17,892 nucleotides of DNA from JBAZOD01 sp041648955 (GTDB lineage: Bacteria > Patescibacteriota > Patescibacteriia > Patescibacteriales > JAQTRU01): positions 1-17,892 of the forward strand of contig JBAZOD010000015.1 of assembly GCA_041648955.1 (NCBI GenBank). The letters are read 5' to 3'. A program made the translations under genes and the position numbers. Below the pieces are notes generated by a model. It was not told the DNA's origin. It worked only from the letters and a program-made list of their open reading frames with translations, and did not search any database. The stretch's first letter is position 1. Each line of letters opens with the position of its first letter. This document shows, one piece after another, positions 1 to 6,697 of this stretch.

Positions 1-416
1 TGTTGTCTTTAATTACGCAAAATATTCAAGTGCAGTATATAAATAAAAATAACTTAATTGCTTCTCAGCTGGCGCAAGAGGGCTTGGAATTGGTGAGAAA
101 TAAAAGAGACAAAAATTGGTTAGAAGGCAATGATTGGCTTACCGGCATTACTCCCGGTAATTATATAGTGGATTATACCGGCTACATTGGCAGCGTTTCC
201 GGCGTGGGAGAAGCGAAATTGCAAGAAAGAAATGATTTTGGGGAAGAGGGATATTATTGGTATAACGCCGAGGATCCAAATACTATTTTCAGCCGGCTTA
301 TTACCACATCTCAAACATCCTCGGAGTTGCTTAATGTTTCCTGCTTAATCCAATGGGAGGATAGAGGGCAGACTTATCAGTATGTAGCCGACACTATTTT
401 GTATAATTGGCGATAA
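1..416 (+). CDS. Type IV minor pilin, PilV-like (5' partial)
   Basis: The reading frame is open at the left edge, so the N-terminal prepilin leader lies outside the window. The TTG at position 3 is only the first possible start in view and is probably not the real one. The visible part begins in what should be the tail of the long pilin alpha-helix. It contains LAQEGLELVRNKRD followed by NWL, a pattern typical of PilV-like prepilins of Parcubacteria-type genomes; the rest is a soluble beta-rich head ending in YNWR. Family knowledge places such proteins as minor pilins of type IV pili or pseudopili, processed by prepilin peptidase. The next prepilin gene starts 5 bases after the stop, and three pilus-type or secreted genes follow, which supports an operon. 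The family call is from motif recognition and context. Confidence 0.72.
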   Translation, partial: LSLITQNIQVQYINKNNLIASQLAQEGLELVRNKRDKNWLEGNDWLTGITPGNYIVDYTGYIGSVSGVGEAKLQERNDFGEEGYYWYNAEDPNTIFSRLITTSQTSSELLNVSCLIQWEDRGQTYQYVADTILYNWR

Positions 417-421
417 ATATT

Positions 422-997
422 ATGTTAAAAAACATCGTAAAAAACAAAAATGGCGTAACCCTGATAGAAATGGTGGTAGCCGTTACTTTGTTTTCAGTTG
501 TAATACTCTCCTCGACAGAAATTTTTAAGATGGTTATTGAAGGACAGCGCAATGCTATTGCTTCTCAAAATGTTCAAGAGAGTATGAGGTATGCTTTTGA
601 AACTATGGCGAAAGAGATAAGGATGGCGACTTTAAGTAATCACGATTGCGAGTATTTATTTTCTGTCCCGGTTACGGCTCAAAATAAAATTTATAATATC
701 ACATCCAATGGCGAAGGCGAAGTTTTGTATTTTAAAAATAAAAATGATGTTTGTACGGCCTATTATTTGGAGAACGGAGCGATAATGGTAGCACGGGGAG
801 GAGATACAGCCTTGACTACTCCAGCTAAAATCAGAATAAGCAATTTAAATTTTGAGGTTATCGATGATCAGATTGGCACTCCCGCCAATGTTCAGCCTAT
901 GGTTACAATGAGAATGGACATTGAGGCAACAGGAAAGGAAATGCACAAAGAAACCATGAAAATGCAGACGACATTATCATCCAGATATTATGAATAG
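422..997 (+). CDS. Type IV prepilin, PilW-like
   Basis: This encodes a 191-residue prepilin. The start is taken at the ATG at 422, not the in-frame TTG at 407, because it puts a normal leader before the cleavage site: a short basic stretch ending in G11, then VTLIE with glutamate at mature position 5, then a hydrophobic helix of about 20 residues. The segment after it (SQNVQESMRYAFETMAKEIR) resembles PilW-like minor pilins, which prime pilus or pseudopilus assembly at the inner membrane. The mature protein would begin with valine where most pilins have phenylalanine. The gene sits between two other pilin-like genes and its last 8 bases overlap the next one, indicating translational coupling. 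There is no clear Shine-Dalgarno sequence before the start. Confidence 0.82.
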   Translation: MLKNIVKNKNGVTLIEMVVAVTLFSVVILSSTEIFKMVIEGQRNAIASQNVQESMRYAFETMAKEIRMATLSNHDCEYLFSVPVTAQNKIYNITSNGEGEVLYFKNKNDVCTAYYLENGAIMVARGGDTALTTPAKIRISNLNFEVIDDQIGTPANVQPMVTMRMDIEATGKEMHKETMKMQTTLSSRYYE

Positions 998-1412
998 CAC
1001 GACGCTAATAACAAAAATTATGAGAATGGTAATCAAAAAATTTATTATAAATAATAATGGCACAGCTCTCTTAATGACAGTATTGATATTGTCGAGTATT
1101 TTAGTTGTGGTTTTGGGGGCGGCTAATCTGATAGTGCCGGGTATAAAAATGAGTCGGACTCAGTCGCAATCAACAAAAGCTTTTTTTGCGTCTGAGTCAG
1201 GAGTGGAAAAGGCGCTTTGGGAAGTGAGAAAAAATTTTTATAGCGTTCCAGTAGCTGATACAGATAATGTCTTTTTCGACACTCTGGGAAATAATAGCGT
1301 TTATCAAGTTGATTATTCAATAGTTGGTTCCCATGTTACTTTTACTTCAGCTGGACGTTATCAGCAAACCAGAAGAAGCGTGGCTGTTGATTTTGAAATG
1401 GTGATTCCTTAA
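990..1412 (+). CDS. PilX-like pilus assembly protein
   Basis: A 140-residue protein starting inside the end of the preceding pilin gene (8-base overlap). The N-terminus has a short basic region (VIKKFIINNNG), then a hydrophobic helix (residues about 25-48), then a helical segment with FFASESGVEKALWEVRKN. That arrangement matches PilX-type minor pilins, which share the pilin helix but often lack the conserved glutamate 5; here the residues after G24 are TALLM, with no glutamate. The soluble part is short and beta-rich. Alternative in-frame ATG starts lie at 1020 and 1026; the first is preferred because of the overlap, but this is not certain. The likely role is membrane-anchored pilus or pseudopilus assembly together with the PilV- and PilW-like neighbours. 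Confidence 0.72.
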   Translation: MNSTTLITKIMRMVIKKFIINNNGTALLMTVLILSSILVVVLGAANLIVPGIKMSRTQSQSTKAFFASESGVEKALWEVRKNFYSVPVADTDNVFFDTLGNNSVYQVDYSIVGSHVTFTSAGRYQQTRRSVAVDFEMVIP

Positions 1413-1431
1413 ATAAGTTAAATATAAAAAT

Positions 1432-2154
1432 ATGAAAACAATCATTTTAAAAATTTCGAAGTTTATTTCATCTCGTTTGGTTTATTTAATGATAGGTATT
1501 TTTTTAGCTGTTTCGTTCACTTATGTTTATGCTACATGGGATACTGCTAAAACCGGCGGTGCAGGCAGTCTAGGACAAAGCAATTGGAATGCTTTAATCA
1601 CAGAAATTCATAATAAATGCGGCAATAACTGCGACGCCAAAGCCACAGCCGCTACGGCCGTAGGAGATACATTAACCGAAAATAACTGGAATAATTTAGC
1701 TGATTTATTAAGCAGCACTTTAGTTGACTGCACCGCCGACAATGGTGGAAAATGTTTTGTTAATCAGGCTTCAAAGAGTTCTCTTGATACTGATCTGGTA
1801 GCTGGAAATATTAAGAGCGGGACAACGATTTTTGGGGTAACGGGGAGCTATTCCGCTTCGTCTCCGCCAGACGGTTGGTCAGGAAATTGCGTATGGAAAT
1901 CAGGCGATGAAAGTTGCCCGTCTGGTTATCCGAATAAACACACGAGGGTTGTATATAGTGGATGTTATTGCACAGGAGGCGGTGCCCAATTGCAGGAATA
2001 TTCTTCCGGATCATATCTTTTATCACAGTCATGTAGTGGGCAAGGTTGTGTGACTAATCCGGATTATAGCAACGTTAATAATTTCAGGGCCTATAACGTA
2101 GCCGGTAGTTGCAATAATACAGGGGCGACTACATATACATATTGTTGTCAGTAA
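1432..2154 (+). CDS. Secreted cysteine-rich protein of the pilin cluster
   Basis: A 240-residue protein with an N-terminal basic stretch and one hydrophobic segment (about residues 17-33, ending YVYA), consistent with a signal peptide or an uncleaved anchor. Two related segments, LGQSNWNALITEI (48-60) and LTENNWNNLADLL (81-93), form an internal repeat. A third block around residues 120-138 (DTDLVAGNIKSGTTIFGVTG) resembles a short motif found in surface or appendage proteins. Thirteen cysteines, at 63, 67, 100, 108, 153, 162, 178, 180, 201, 206, 227, 238 and 239, suggest a disulfide-stabilised extracellular domain. It lies 19 bases after the PilX-like gene and probably belongs to the same transcript. 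No enzymatic motif is visible. It could be a pilus-tip or surface-exposed accessory protein; that role is inferred from context alone. Confidence 0.68.
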   Translation: MKTIILKISKFISSRLVYLMIGIFLAVSFTYVYATWDTAKTGGAGSLGQSNWNALITEIHNKCGNNCDAKATAATAVGDTLTENNWNNLADLLSSTLVDCTADNGGKCFVNQASKSSLDTDLVAGNIKSGTTIFGVTGSYSASSPPDGWSGNCVWKSGDESCPSGYPNKHTRVVYSGCYCTGGGAQLQEYSSGSYLLSQSCSGQGCVTNPDYSNVNNFRAYNVAGSCNNTGATTYTYCCQ

Positions 2155-2159
2155 CCCGG

Positions 2160-2189
2160 TTGAAGGAATAAGGATTTTTTTGATATGAT
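2160..2189 (+). promoter_or_regulatory. Extended -10 promoter for ligA operon
   Basis: TTGAAG at 2160-2165 and TATGAT at 2184-2189 are separated by 18 bases. TG at 2181-2182 precedes the -10 hexamer by one base, as in extended -10 promoters. It lies in the 79-base gap between the pilin cluster and ligA and would give a leader of roughly 35-40 bases. Assignment is by consensus only. Confidence 0.5.
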
Positions 2190-2233
2190 TTTTAATATTT
2201 ATTTAATAAAGCTTTAACGGCTAGAAGTTTTAA

Positions 2234-4327
2234 ATGAATAAAGATAAAATAAAAAACCGAATAGAAAAATTAAAAAGTGAAATTGATAATTATCGCTATC
2301 TTTATCATGTCCTAGATAAATCGGAAATAAGCGACGCGGCTTTGGATAGTCTGAAAAATGAATTGTTTAAATTGGAAATGGCTAATCCGGAATTTATTAC
2401 GCCTGATTCACCCACGCAGAGAGTCGGCGGTAAGCCATTGGATAAATTTAAAAAAGTAACTCACTCTCGACCGATGATGTCTTTGTTTGACGCTTTTAGC
2501 GAACAAGATATGAAAGATTGGGAAGAAAGAATAAAAAAATTAATCCCCCTGGCCCCTTTGATAAAGGGGGGATACTATGCCGAATTGAAACTTGACGGCC
2601 TGGCTATGTCTTTAAGATACGAAAAAGGAATTTTCAAGCAAGGAGCGACTAGGGGCGACGGAAAAATTGGAGAAGATGTGACGCAAAACTTAAAAACCAT
2701 AGAGAGTATCCCCTTGAAGTTGAGACAACCAGCAAAAAATGAATTGGAAAAAATCGGGTTGGATTCCGAGCAAATAAAGACTTTAGAAAATCTTTTGGAA
2801 AATGGCAAGCTGGAATTTCGCGGAGAAGCGATAATGACGGCGAAAGTATTTGAAAAATTAAATAAAAAATATCAAAAAGAAGGCAAACCCTTGCTTGCTA
2901 ATCCCCGCAATGGCGCGGCTGGATCAATCCGCCAGCTTGACCCGGCATTATCCGCGGAGCGGGAATTGGATTTTTATGTTTATGCTTTAATATCAGATTT
3001 AAATTTAAATAATCACAGTGAGGAGCATGAACTGGCTAAAGTTTTAGGATTTAAAGTTTTAGAACAAAATAAATATTGCCGGGATTTGTCAGAAGTTATT
3101 AAATTTCATGATTATTGGGAAAAGAATAGGGAGAAAATGCCTTTTGAATGTGACGGAGTGGTAGTGGTGGTAAATGATTTAGATTTATGGGAAAAACTAG
3201 GAATTGTCGGCAAGGGGCCTCGCTATATGATGGCCTATAAATTTGCAGCCGAGCAAGCGACGACAAAAATTGAAGATGTTGTTTGGCAAGTCGGAAGAAC
3301 AGGGGCTATAACTCCGATCGCAGTTTTAACACCGGTTCGTGTTGGCGGGGTAACCATTGCTCATGCTACTTTGCATAATATGGACGAGATAAAGCGCTTG
3401 GGCATAAAAATTGGTGATACGGTTATTATTGAAAGGGCGGGAGATGTTATTCCTAAAGTAATAAAAGTTTTACCGAATTTGAGAAGCGGTCAAGAAAAAA
3501 ATATTTCTGTTCCAAATAAATGTCCGATGTGCGAAAGTGAAATCGTAAAAGTCCCCGGCGAAGTCGCTTATCGTTGTTCAAATAAAAAATGCTACGCCGT
3601 GAATTTGCGGAATTTAACCCATTGGGCAGGAAAAGGAGCGGCGGACATAGAAGGCCTGGGCCCGAAAATAATCGAGCATCTGGTAAAAGAGGGATTAATT
3701 TCTGATATAAGCGATTTTTACGCGTTAACCGTCGGAGATTTAAAACCTTTAGAAAGATTTGCGGAAAAGTCAGCAGATAATTTAATAAAATCAATTGAAT
3801 CTAAAAAGGAAATGGCTTTGGCAAAATTTATTTATGGCTTAGGCATTAGGCATGTAGGTGAAGAATCGGCGATTTTGCTTTCACGACAAATAAAAAATAC
3901 TAAATCTAAAATTTCAATTTCCGAAATTACAAAATACTTTGAAAATTTAGATTTAGAAGATTTGGCGAAATTGCCGGATATCGGACCGATTGTAGCGCAA
4001 AGTATTTATGATTGGTTCCATGATAGCCATAATTTGTCCCTGTTAGAGAAATTGGAAAAAAACGGGGTAAAAATTAAAGTCTCAAAAATTGGAATAAAAA
4101 ATAAAGAATTAGAAGGCAAGACTTTTGTTTTAACCGGGACTTTGCCTGGTTTGACAAGGGAAGAAGCAAAAGCTAAGATAAGAGAACTGGGAGGAAATAT
4201 ATCTTCATCTGTGAGCAAGAAAACTGATTATGTTGTTGCTGGGGATGAACCGGGGAGTAAGTATGATGATGCGCAAAAATTGGGAGTTAAGATTGTTGAT
4301 GAGGAGAAATTTTTAAAAATGTTATGA
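2234..4327 (+). CDS. ligA: NAD-dependent DNA ligase LigA
   Basis: This 697-residue protein seals nicks in double-stranded DNA using NAD+ during replication and repair. All domains are visible: the N-terminal Ia domain with YRYLYHV (about 1-70); the nucleotidyltransferase domain with the adenylated lysine K119 in ELKLDG, then RGDG, GAAGSIRQLDP and MAYKF; the OB-fold; a four-cysteine zinc finger (C430, C433, C448, C453); the helix-hairpin-helix region (about 466-600); and a C-terminal BRCT domain (about 626-697). Length is slightly above the usual 670 or so. Residues 104-113 (IPLAPLIKGG), just before the catalytic strand, are encoded by a GC-rich palindromic repeat, which is odd. The TGA stop overlaps the gatC start by 4 bases. 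Confidence 0.98.
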   Translation: MNKDKIKNRIEKLKSEIDNYRYLYHVLDKSEISDAALDSLKNELFKLEMANPEFITPDSPTQRVGGKPLDKFKKVTHSRPMMSLFDAFSEQDMKDWEERIKKLIPLAPLIKGGYYAELKLDGLAMSLRYEKGIFKQGATRGDGKIGEDVTQNLKTIESIPLKLRQPAKNELEKIGLDSEQIKTLENLLENGKLEFRGEAIMTAKVFEKLNKKYQKEGKPLLANPRNGAAGSIRQLDPALSAERELDFYVYALISDLNLNNHSEEHELAKVLGFKVLEQNKYCRDLSEVIKFHDYWEKNREKMPFECDGVVVVVNDLDLWEKLGIVGKGPRYMMAYKFAAEQATTKIEDVVWQVGRTGAITPIAVLTPVRVGGVTIAHATLHNMDEIKRLGIKIGDTVIIERAGDVIPKVIKVLPNLRSGQEKNISVPNKCPMCESEIVKVPGEVAYRCSNKKCYAVNLRNLTHWAGKGAADIEGLGPKIIEHLVKEGLISDISDFYALTVGDLKPLERFAEKSADNLIKSIESKKEMALAKFIYGLGIRHVGEESAILLSRQIKNTKSKISISEITKYFENLDLEDLAKLPDIGPIVAQSIYDWFHDSHNLSLLEKLEKNGVKIKVSKIGIKNKELEGKTFVLTGTLPGLTREEAKAKIRELGGNISSSVSKKTDYVVAGDEPGSKYDDAQKLGVKIVDEEKFLKML
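2543..2572 (+). repeat. Palindromic repeat inside ligA
   Basis: A GC-rich palindrome within coding sequence. CCCCTTT (2553-2559) pairs with AAAGGGG (2563-2569) across a GAT loop, and an upstream TCCCCCT (2544-2550) offers an alternative partner for the G-run ending at 2571. It keeps the ligA frame and encodes most of residues 104-113. Both its composition and its symmetry differ from the AT-rich surroundings. It resembles short interspersed palindromes that can sit inside genes, such as the Rickettsia palindromic elements, although no other copy is seen in this window. Confidence 0.6.
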
Positions 4328-4623
4328 AGTTATCAAAAGAAGAAATAAAACATATTGCCGATTTAGCCAGATTGGAATTGACGGCCGAAGAGCAAAAAAA
4401 ATACGGCAGTCAGCTGTCGGATGTTTTGAGTTTTGTTGAACAATTGAGAGAGGTTGATACAACTGATTGCGAGCCGACTGCTCAAGTGACTGGACTGGAA
4501 AATATTTTTCGAGCAGACGAAGAAGAAGATTGGAACGAAAGAGAAAAGATGGAAGCTTTAAAGCAAGCACCAGAATTGGAGGCTCAAGCAATTAAAGTAA
4601 AAAGAGTGCTTGATAACAATTAA
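4324..4623 (+). CDS. gatC: Asp-tRNA(Asn)/Glu-tRNA(Gln) amidotransferase subunit C
   Basis: A 99-residue protein, the usual GatC size. It begins with the characteristic helix (LSKEEIKHIADLARLELTAEEQ), followed by the segment around LSFVEQLREVDT and the Pro/Asp-rich middle with RADEEEDW. GatC wraps around GatA and stabilises the GatCAB complex, which converts Glu-tRNA(Gln) or Asp-tRNA(Asn) to the amidated form in organisms lacking GlnRS or AsnRS. The start overlaps the ligA stop (ATGA), so translation is probably coupled to the ligase. gatA follows after 20 bases. Confidence 0.95.
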   Translation: MKLSKEEIKHIADLARLELTAEEQKKYGSQLSDVLSFVEQLREVDTTDCEPTAQVTGLENIFRADEEEDWNEREKMEALKQAPELEAQAIKVKRVLDNN

Positions 4624-4643
4624 CAATTGACTTTTTGAATTCA

Positions 4644-6098
4644 ATGAAATTAAACGAATTAACAATAAAACAAGCTAGTGAAAAATTAGCCAAGGGCGAG
4701 ATAACTTCGGTTGAATTAACCAAGGCTTGTTTGGCGCGGATTAAAGAAATTGACGGAAAAATAAAAGCTTGTTTGACGGTTTGTGAAAAAGAAGCGTTAG
4801 ACGAAGCGAAAGCGGCTGATGAAAGAATTGCTAAGGGTGAGAAGGGGAATTTATTAGGCATTCCATACATTGCGAAAGATAACATTTTAACGAAAGGGAT
4901 CAGGACTACGGCCGCCTCAAAAATTTTGGAAAATTATATTGCGCCTTTTGACGCAACTATCATAAAGAAATTAAAAGAAGCGGGAGCGGTGCTACTCGCT
5001 AAATCAAATTTAGATGAATTTGCTCACGGCGCTTCTACGGAAAATAGTGCTTTCGGGCCGACTCATAACCCTTGGGATCTAGAAAGAGTGCCGGGCGGAT
5101 CTTCTGGCGGTTCAGCCGCGGCTGTCGCCTCTGATATGTGTCTTTTCGCTTTGGGGACAGACACGGGCGGGTCAATCAGGTGTCCGGCCAGTTTTTGCGG
5201 AGTAGTCGGTTTGAAGCCGACTTATGGCCGTTCTTCCAGATTTGGCTTGATGGCGATGACTTCCTCTACTGACGTCCCAGGACCTCTTACTAAAACGGTG
5301 GAAGATGCCGGCTTAGTTTTGTCCACGATTGCTGGCAATGATAAAAATGACGCCACCACTCCAGATGTTGAGGTTCCAAGTTTTAGTGAAAACTTAGAAA
5401 AGAGCTTAAAAGGCTTAAAAATTGGCTGTCCAGAAGAGTATTTTGGCCAAGGCCTTGAACCGGAAGTGAAAAAAGCAGTGGAAGAAGCCATAAAAAAGCT
5501 GGAAGAATTGGGTGCGAAAATTATTCCAATCAGATTGCCTTATTCTAAATATGGTATTCCGGTTTATTATATTATCACCCCCTCGGAGATAAGTTCTAAC
5601 TTAGCAAAATTTGACGGCATCCGTTTTGGTTTTTCCAGTGAAGAAGCGAAGGACTTGCAAGAGATTTACGCCAAGAGCCGAGGTCAGGGTTTTGGCCCAG
5701 AAGCCAAAAGAAGAATAATGCTCGGAACCTACGCTTTGTCCGCCGGCTATTATGACGCTTATTATTTGCAGGCGCAAAAGGTGAGAACAAAGATAAAAGA
5801 AGAACTAGATAGCGAATTAGAAAAATTAGATGCGATTATTACTCCTACCCAGCCTAGTCCAGCTTTTAGGATTGGAGAGTGTTCAAATGATCCATTGAAG
5901 ATGTATTTAGAAGATATTTTTGTTACAGGTGCTTCTTTGGCGGGGCTACCGGCCATATCCGTCCCTTGCGGTTTTTCTGAAGGTTTGCCGATAGGTATGC
6001 AGTTAATCGGTAAAAGATTTGACGAGGAAATGATTTTGAATATTGCCCATAATTATCAAAAAAATACTGATTGGCACTTGCAAAAGCCGAAAATTTAG
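4644..6098 (+). CDS. gatA: Asp-tRNA(Asn)/Glu-tRNA(Gln) amidotransferase subunit A
   Basis: A 484-residue amidase-signature protein that releases ammonia from glutamine for tRNA-dependent amidation in the cytoplasm. The Ser-cisSer-Lys triad is visible as K78 (IAKDN), S153 in GGSSGGSAAAV and S177 in TDTGGSIR, at nearly the same positions as in well-studied GatA proteins. The start is set at the ATG at 4644 (MKLNELTIKQASEKL); an upstream in-frame TTG at 4635 would add only three residues. A small deviation is DVPGPLTK, where many GatA sequences have DQIGP. It follows gatC, but no gatB is in the window, so the third subunit must be encoded elsewhere. A hairpin terminator follows immediately and closes the ligA-gatC-gatA unit. 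Confidence 0.97.
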   Translation: MKLNELTIKQASEKLAKGEITSVELTKACLARIKEIDGKIKACLTVCEKEALDEAKAADERIAKGEKGNLLGIPYIAKDNILTKGIRTTAASKILENYIAPFDATIIKKLKEAGAVLLAKSNLDEFAHGASTENSAFGPTHNPWDLERVPGGSSGGSAAAVASDMCLFALGTDTGGSIRCPASFCGVVGLKPTYGRSSRFGLMAMTSSTDVPGPLTKTVEDAGLVLSTIAGNDKNDATTPDVEVPSFSENLEKSLKGLKIGCPEEYFGQGLEPEVKKAVEEAIKKLEELGAKIIPIRLPYSKYGIPVYYIITPSEISSNLAKFDGIRFGFSSEEAKDLQEIYAKSRGQGFGPEAKRRIMLGTYALSAGYYDAYYLQAQKVRTKIKEELDSELEKLDAIITPTQPSPAFRIGECSNDPLKMYLEDIFVTGASLAGLPAISVPCGFSEGLPIGMQLIGKRFDEEMILNIAHNYQKNTDWHLQKPKI

Positions 6099-6107
6099 AT
6101 AAAATAA

Positions 6108-6145
6108 AAAAATACAAAATGAAATTTTATTCATTTTGTATTTTT
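6108..6145 (+). terminator. Intrinsic terminator after gatA
   Basis: A perfect 16-bp inverted repeat: left arm 6108-6123 and right arm 6130-6145 around a 6-base loop, starting 9 bases after the gatA stop and ending in a run of T. Because the left arm is preceded by A-rich sequence it could work on both strands. GC content of the stem is low. Confidence 0.7.
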
Positions 6146-6151
6146 GCAAAA

Positions 6152-6166
6152 AGGAGAGGTCGCCTA
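6152..6166 (+). repeat. Direct repeat copy 1 (tRNA-Ser 5' sequence)
   Basis: The 15 bases AGGAGAGGTCGCCTA match 6484-6498 exactly. The second copy contains the first 14 bases of tRNA-Ser(GGA). The match stops at both ends (A versus G before it, T versus G after it). It marks the left edge of a 332-bp unit that contains the GIY-YIG gene. Confidence 0.7.
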
Positions 6167-6204
6167 TCCGCCCAAGGCGGACCCGCCTCGGGCGGGGTGG
6201 ATAG
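6164..6204 (+). repeat. GC-rich nested inverted repeat upstream of GIY-YIG gene
   Basis: Outer arms CTATCC (6164-6169) and GGATAG (6199-6204) enclose two adjacent small hairpins: TCCGCC/GGCGGA (6167-6172, 6176-6181) and CCCGCC/GGCGGG (6182-6187, 6191-6196). The alternative pairing CCGCCC (6168-6173) with GGGCGG (6190-6195) is also possible. It lies just before the GIY-YIG start and includes the only purine-rich stretch that could act as its ribosome binding site. It resembles REP-like palindromes. Confidence 0.65.
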
Positions 6205-6209
6205 ACAAT

Positions 6210-6449
6210 ATGTATTATGTTTATATACTTTTTAGCCAATCAATCAGAAAAAGATATATAGGAAGCACATCCAATTTGAAGGAAAGATTAAAAGAGCATA
6301 ACTCGGGGAAATCTAATTTTTCAAGAAAAGGCCCGCCTTGGAGATTAATTTATTATGAAGCTTTTCTGAATAAAAAAGATGCCTTGCGAGAAGAGACTTT
6401 TTTAAAAAGCGGAAAAGGCAGAGAGCGGTTAAAATATTTATTTGAATAA
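6210..6449 (+). CDS. GIY-YIG domain endonuclease, small stand-alone form
   Basis: A 79-residue single-domain protein. The start is taken at the ATG at 6210 because the domain begins right there (MYYVYIL); the open frame upstream runs through the GC-rich repeat and is not coding-like. The GIY and YIG elements appear as YVYIL (residues 3-7) and YIGST, followed by LKERLKEHN with the conserved arginine, a WRLIYYE strand, and the RE(E)xxLK helix. Small proteins of this UvrC/Intron-endonuclease superfamily branch cleave DNA, but individual roles are mostly unknown; some act in homing or repair. The gene and its upstream palindrome lie between two 15-bp copies of the 5' end of tRNA-Ser, which suggests past mobility. 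GGGGTGG at 6194-6200 may serve as ribosome binding site. Confidence 0.88.
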   Translation: MYYVYILFSQSIRKRYIGSTSNLKERLKEHNSGKSNFSRKGPPWRLIYYEAFLNKKDALREETFLKSGKGRERLKYLFE

Positions 6450-6470
6450 AATTTAGAGAAGTATTAGGAT
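6442..6470 (+). promoter_or_regulatory. Possible promoter for tRNA-Ser
   Basis: TTGAAT (6442-6447) and TAGGAT (6465-6470) are 17 bases apart. Transcription would start near 6477, about 8 bases before the mature tRNA. The -35 box overlaps the GIY-YIG stop region. The -10 match is weak, so this is tentative. Confidence 0.33.
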
Positions 6471-6483
6471 TATTAAAAGAGCG

Positions 6484-6498
6484 AGGAGAGGTCGCCTA
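6484..6498 (+). repeat. Direct repeat copy 2 (within tRNA-Ser)
   Basis: This is the partner of the copy at 6152-6166, 15 of 15 bases identical. It spans one base before the tRNA plus the 5' acceptor strand and the start of the D-arm. Confidence 0.7.
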
Positions 6499-6569
6499 GT
6501 GGTCGATGGCGCACGCTTGGAAAGCGTGTAAACCGAAAGGTTTCGAGGGTTCGAATCCCTCTCTCTCCG
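6485..6569 (+). tRNA. tRNA-Ser (anticodon GGA)
   Basis: A class II tRNA with all arms visible. The acceptor strand GGAGAGG (6485-6491) pairs with TCTCTCC (6562-6568), with one G-T pair. The anticodon stem CACGC/GCGTG encloses the loop TTGGAAA, giving anticodon GGA (serine codons UCC and UCU). The long variable arm AAACC-GAAA-GGTTT is typical of tRNA-Ser. The T-arm GAGGG-TTCGAAT-CCCTC is canonical. G6569 is the discriminator base and CCA is not encoded (CCT follows). A strong terminator lies just downstream. Confidence 0.96.
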
Positions 6570-6574
6570 CCTAT

Positions 6575-6609
6575 AAAATAAGATGCCCATTTTGGGCATC
6601 TTATTTTTT
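6575..6609 (+). terminator. Intrinsic terminator after tRNA-Ser
   Basis: A 14-bp perfect stem, AAAATAAGATGCCC (6575-6588) with GGGCATCTTATTTT (6594-6607), a 5-base loop and trailing T residues. It starts 5 bases after the tRNA and can act on both strands. Confidence 0.85.
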
Positions 6610-6660
6610 ATTTTATGAAAAGGGATTTGAAAGCCGGAGCGATGCCCGAGGCTAAGAGTC

Positions 6661-6689
6661 TTCAATAAAGTCAATTTTTGAGATATAAT
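6661..6689 (+). promoter_or_regulatory. Promoter for the small membrane protein gene
   Basis: A perfect -10 hexamer TATAAT (6684-6689) lies 17 bases after a weak -35 (TTCAAT, 6661-6666). The next start codon is only 9 bases beyond the -10 box, so the transcript would be leaderless or nearly so. Confidence 0.5.
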
Positions 6690-6697
6690 ATAGGCGT

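Noticed and set aside
407..421. Earlier TTG start for the PilW-like prepilin
   Set aside because: It adds only five residues, overlaps the previous gene, and the ATG at 422 already gives a normal prepilin leader.
2155..4327. Possible recoding of UGA as glycine, as in Gracilibacteria and SR1
   Set aside because: ligA ends with TGA right after a complete BRCT domain and the GT4 gene at 12699-13748 also ends with TGA at a normal length, so UGA is a stop here.
6144..6209. N-terminal extension of the GIY-YIG protein through the GC-rich repeat
   Set aside because: The extension would begin inside a terminator and translate a palindromic repeat; the conserved domain begins exactly at the ATG at 6210.
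6453..6674. Minus-strand open frame of 73 codons with an RRRERDSNPR-like segment
   Set aside because: It is the antisense of tRNA-Ser and its terminator; this peptide pattern is a familiar artefact of translating the reverse strand of tRNA genes.
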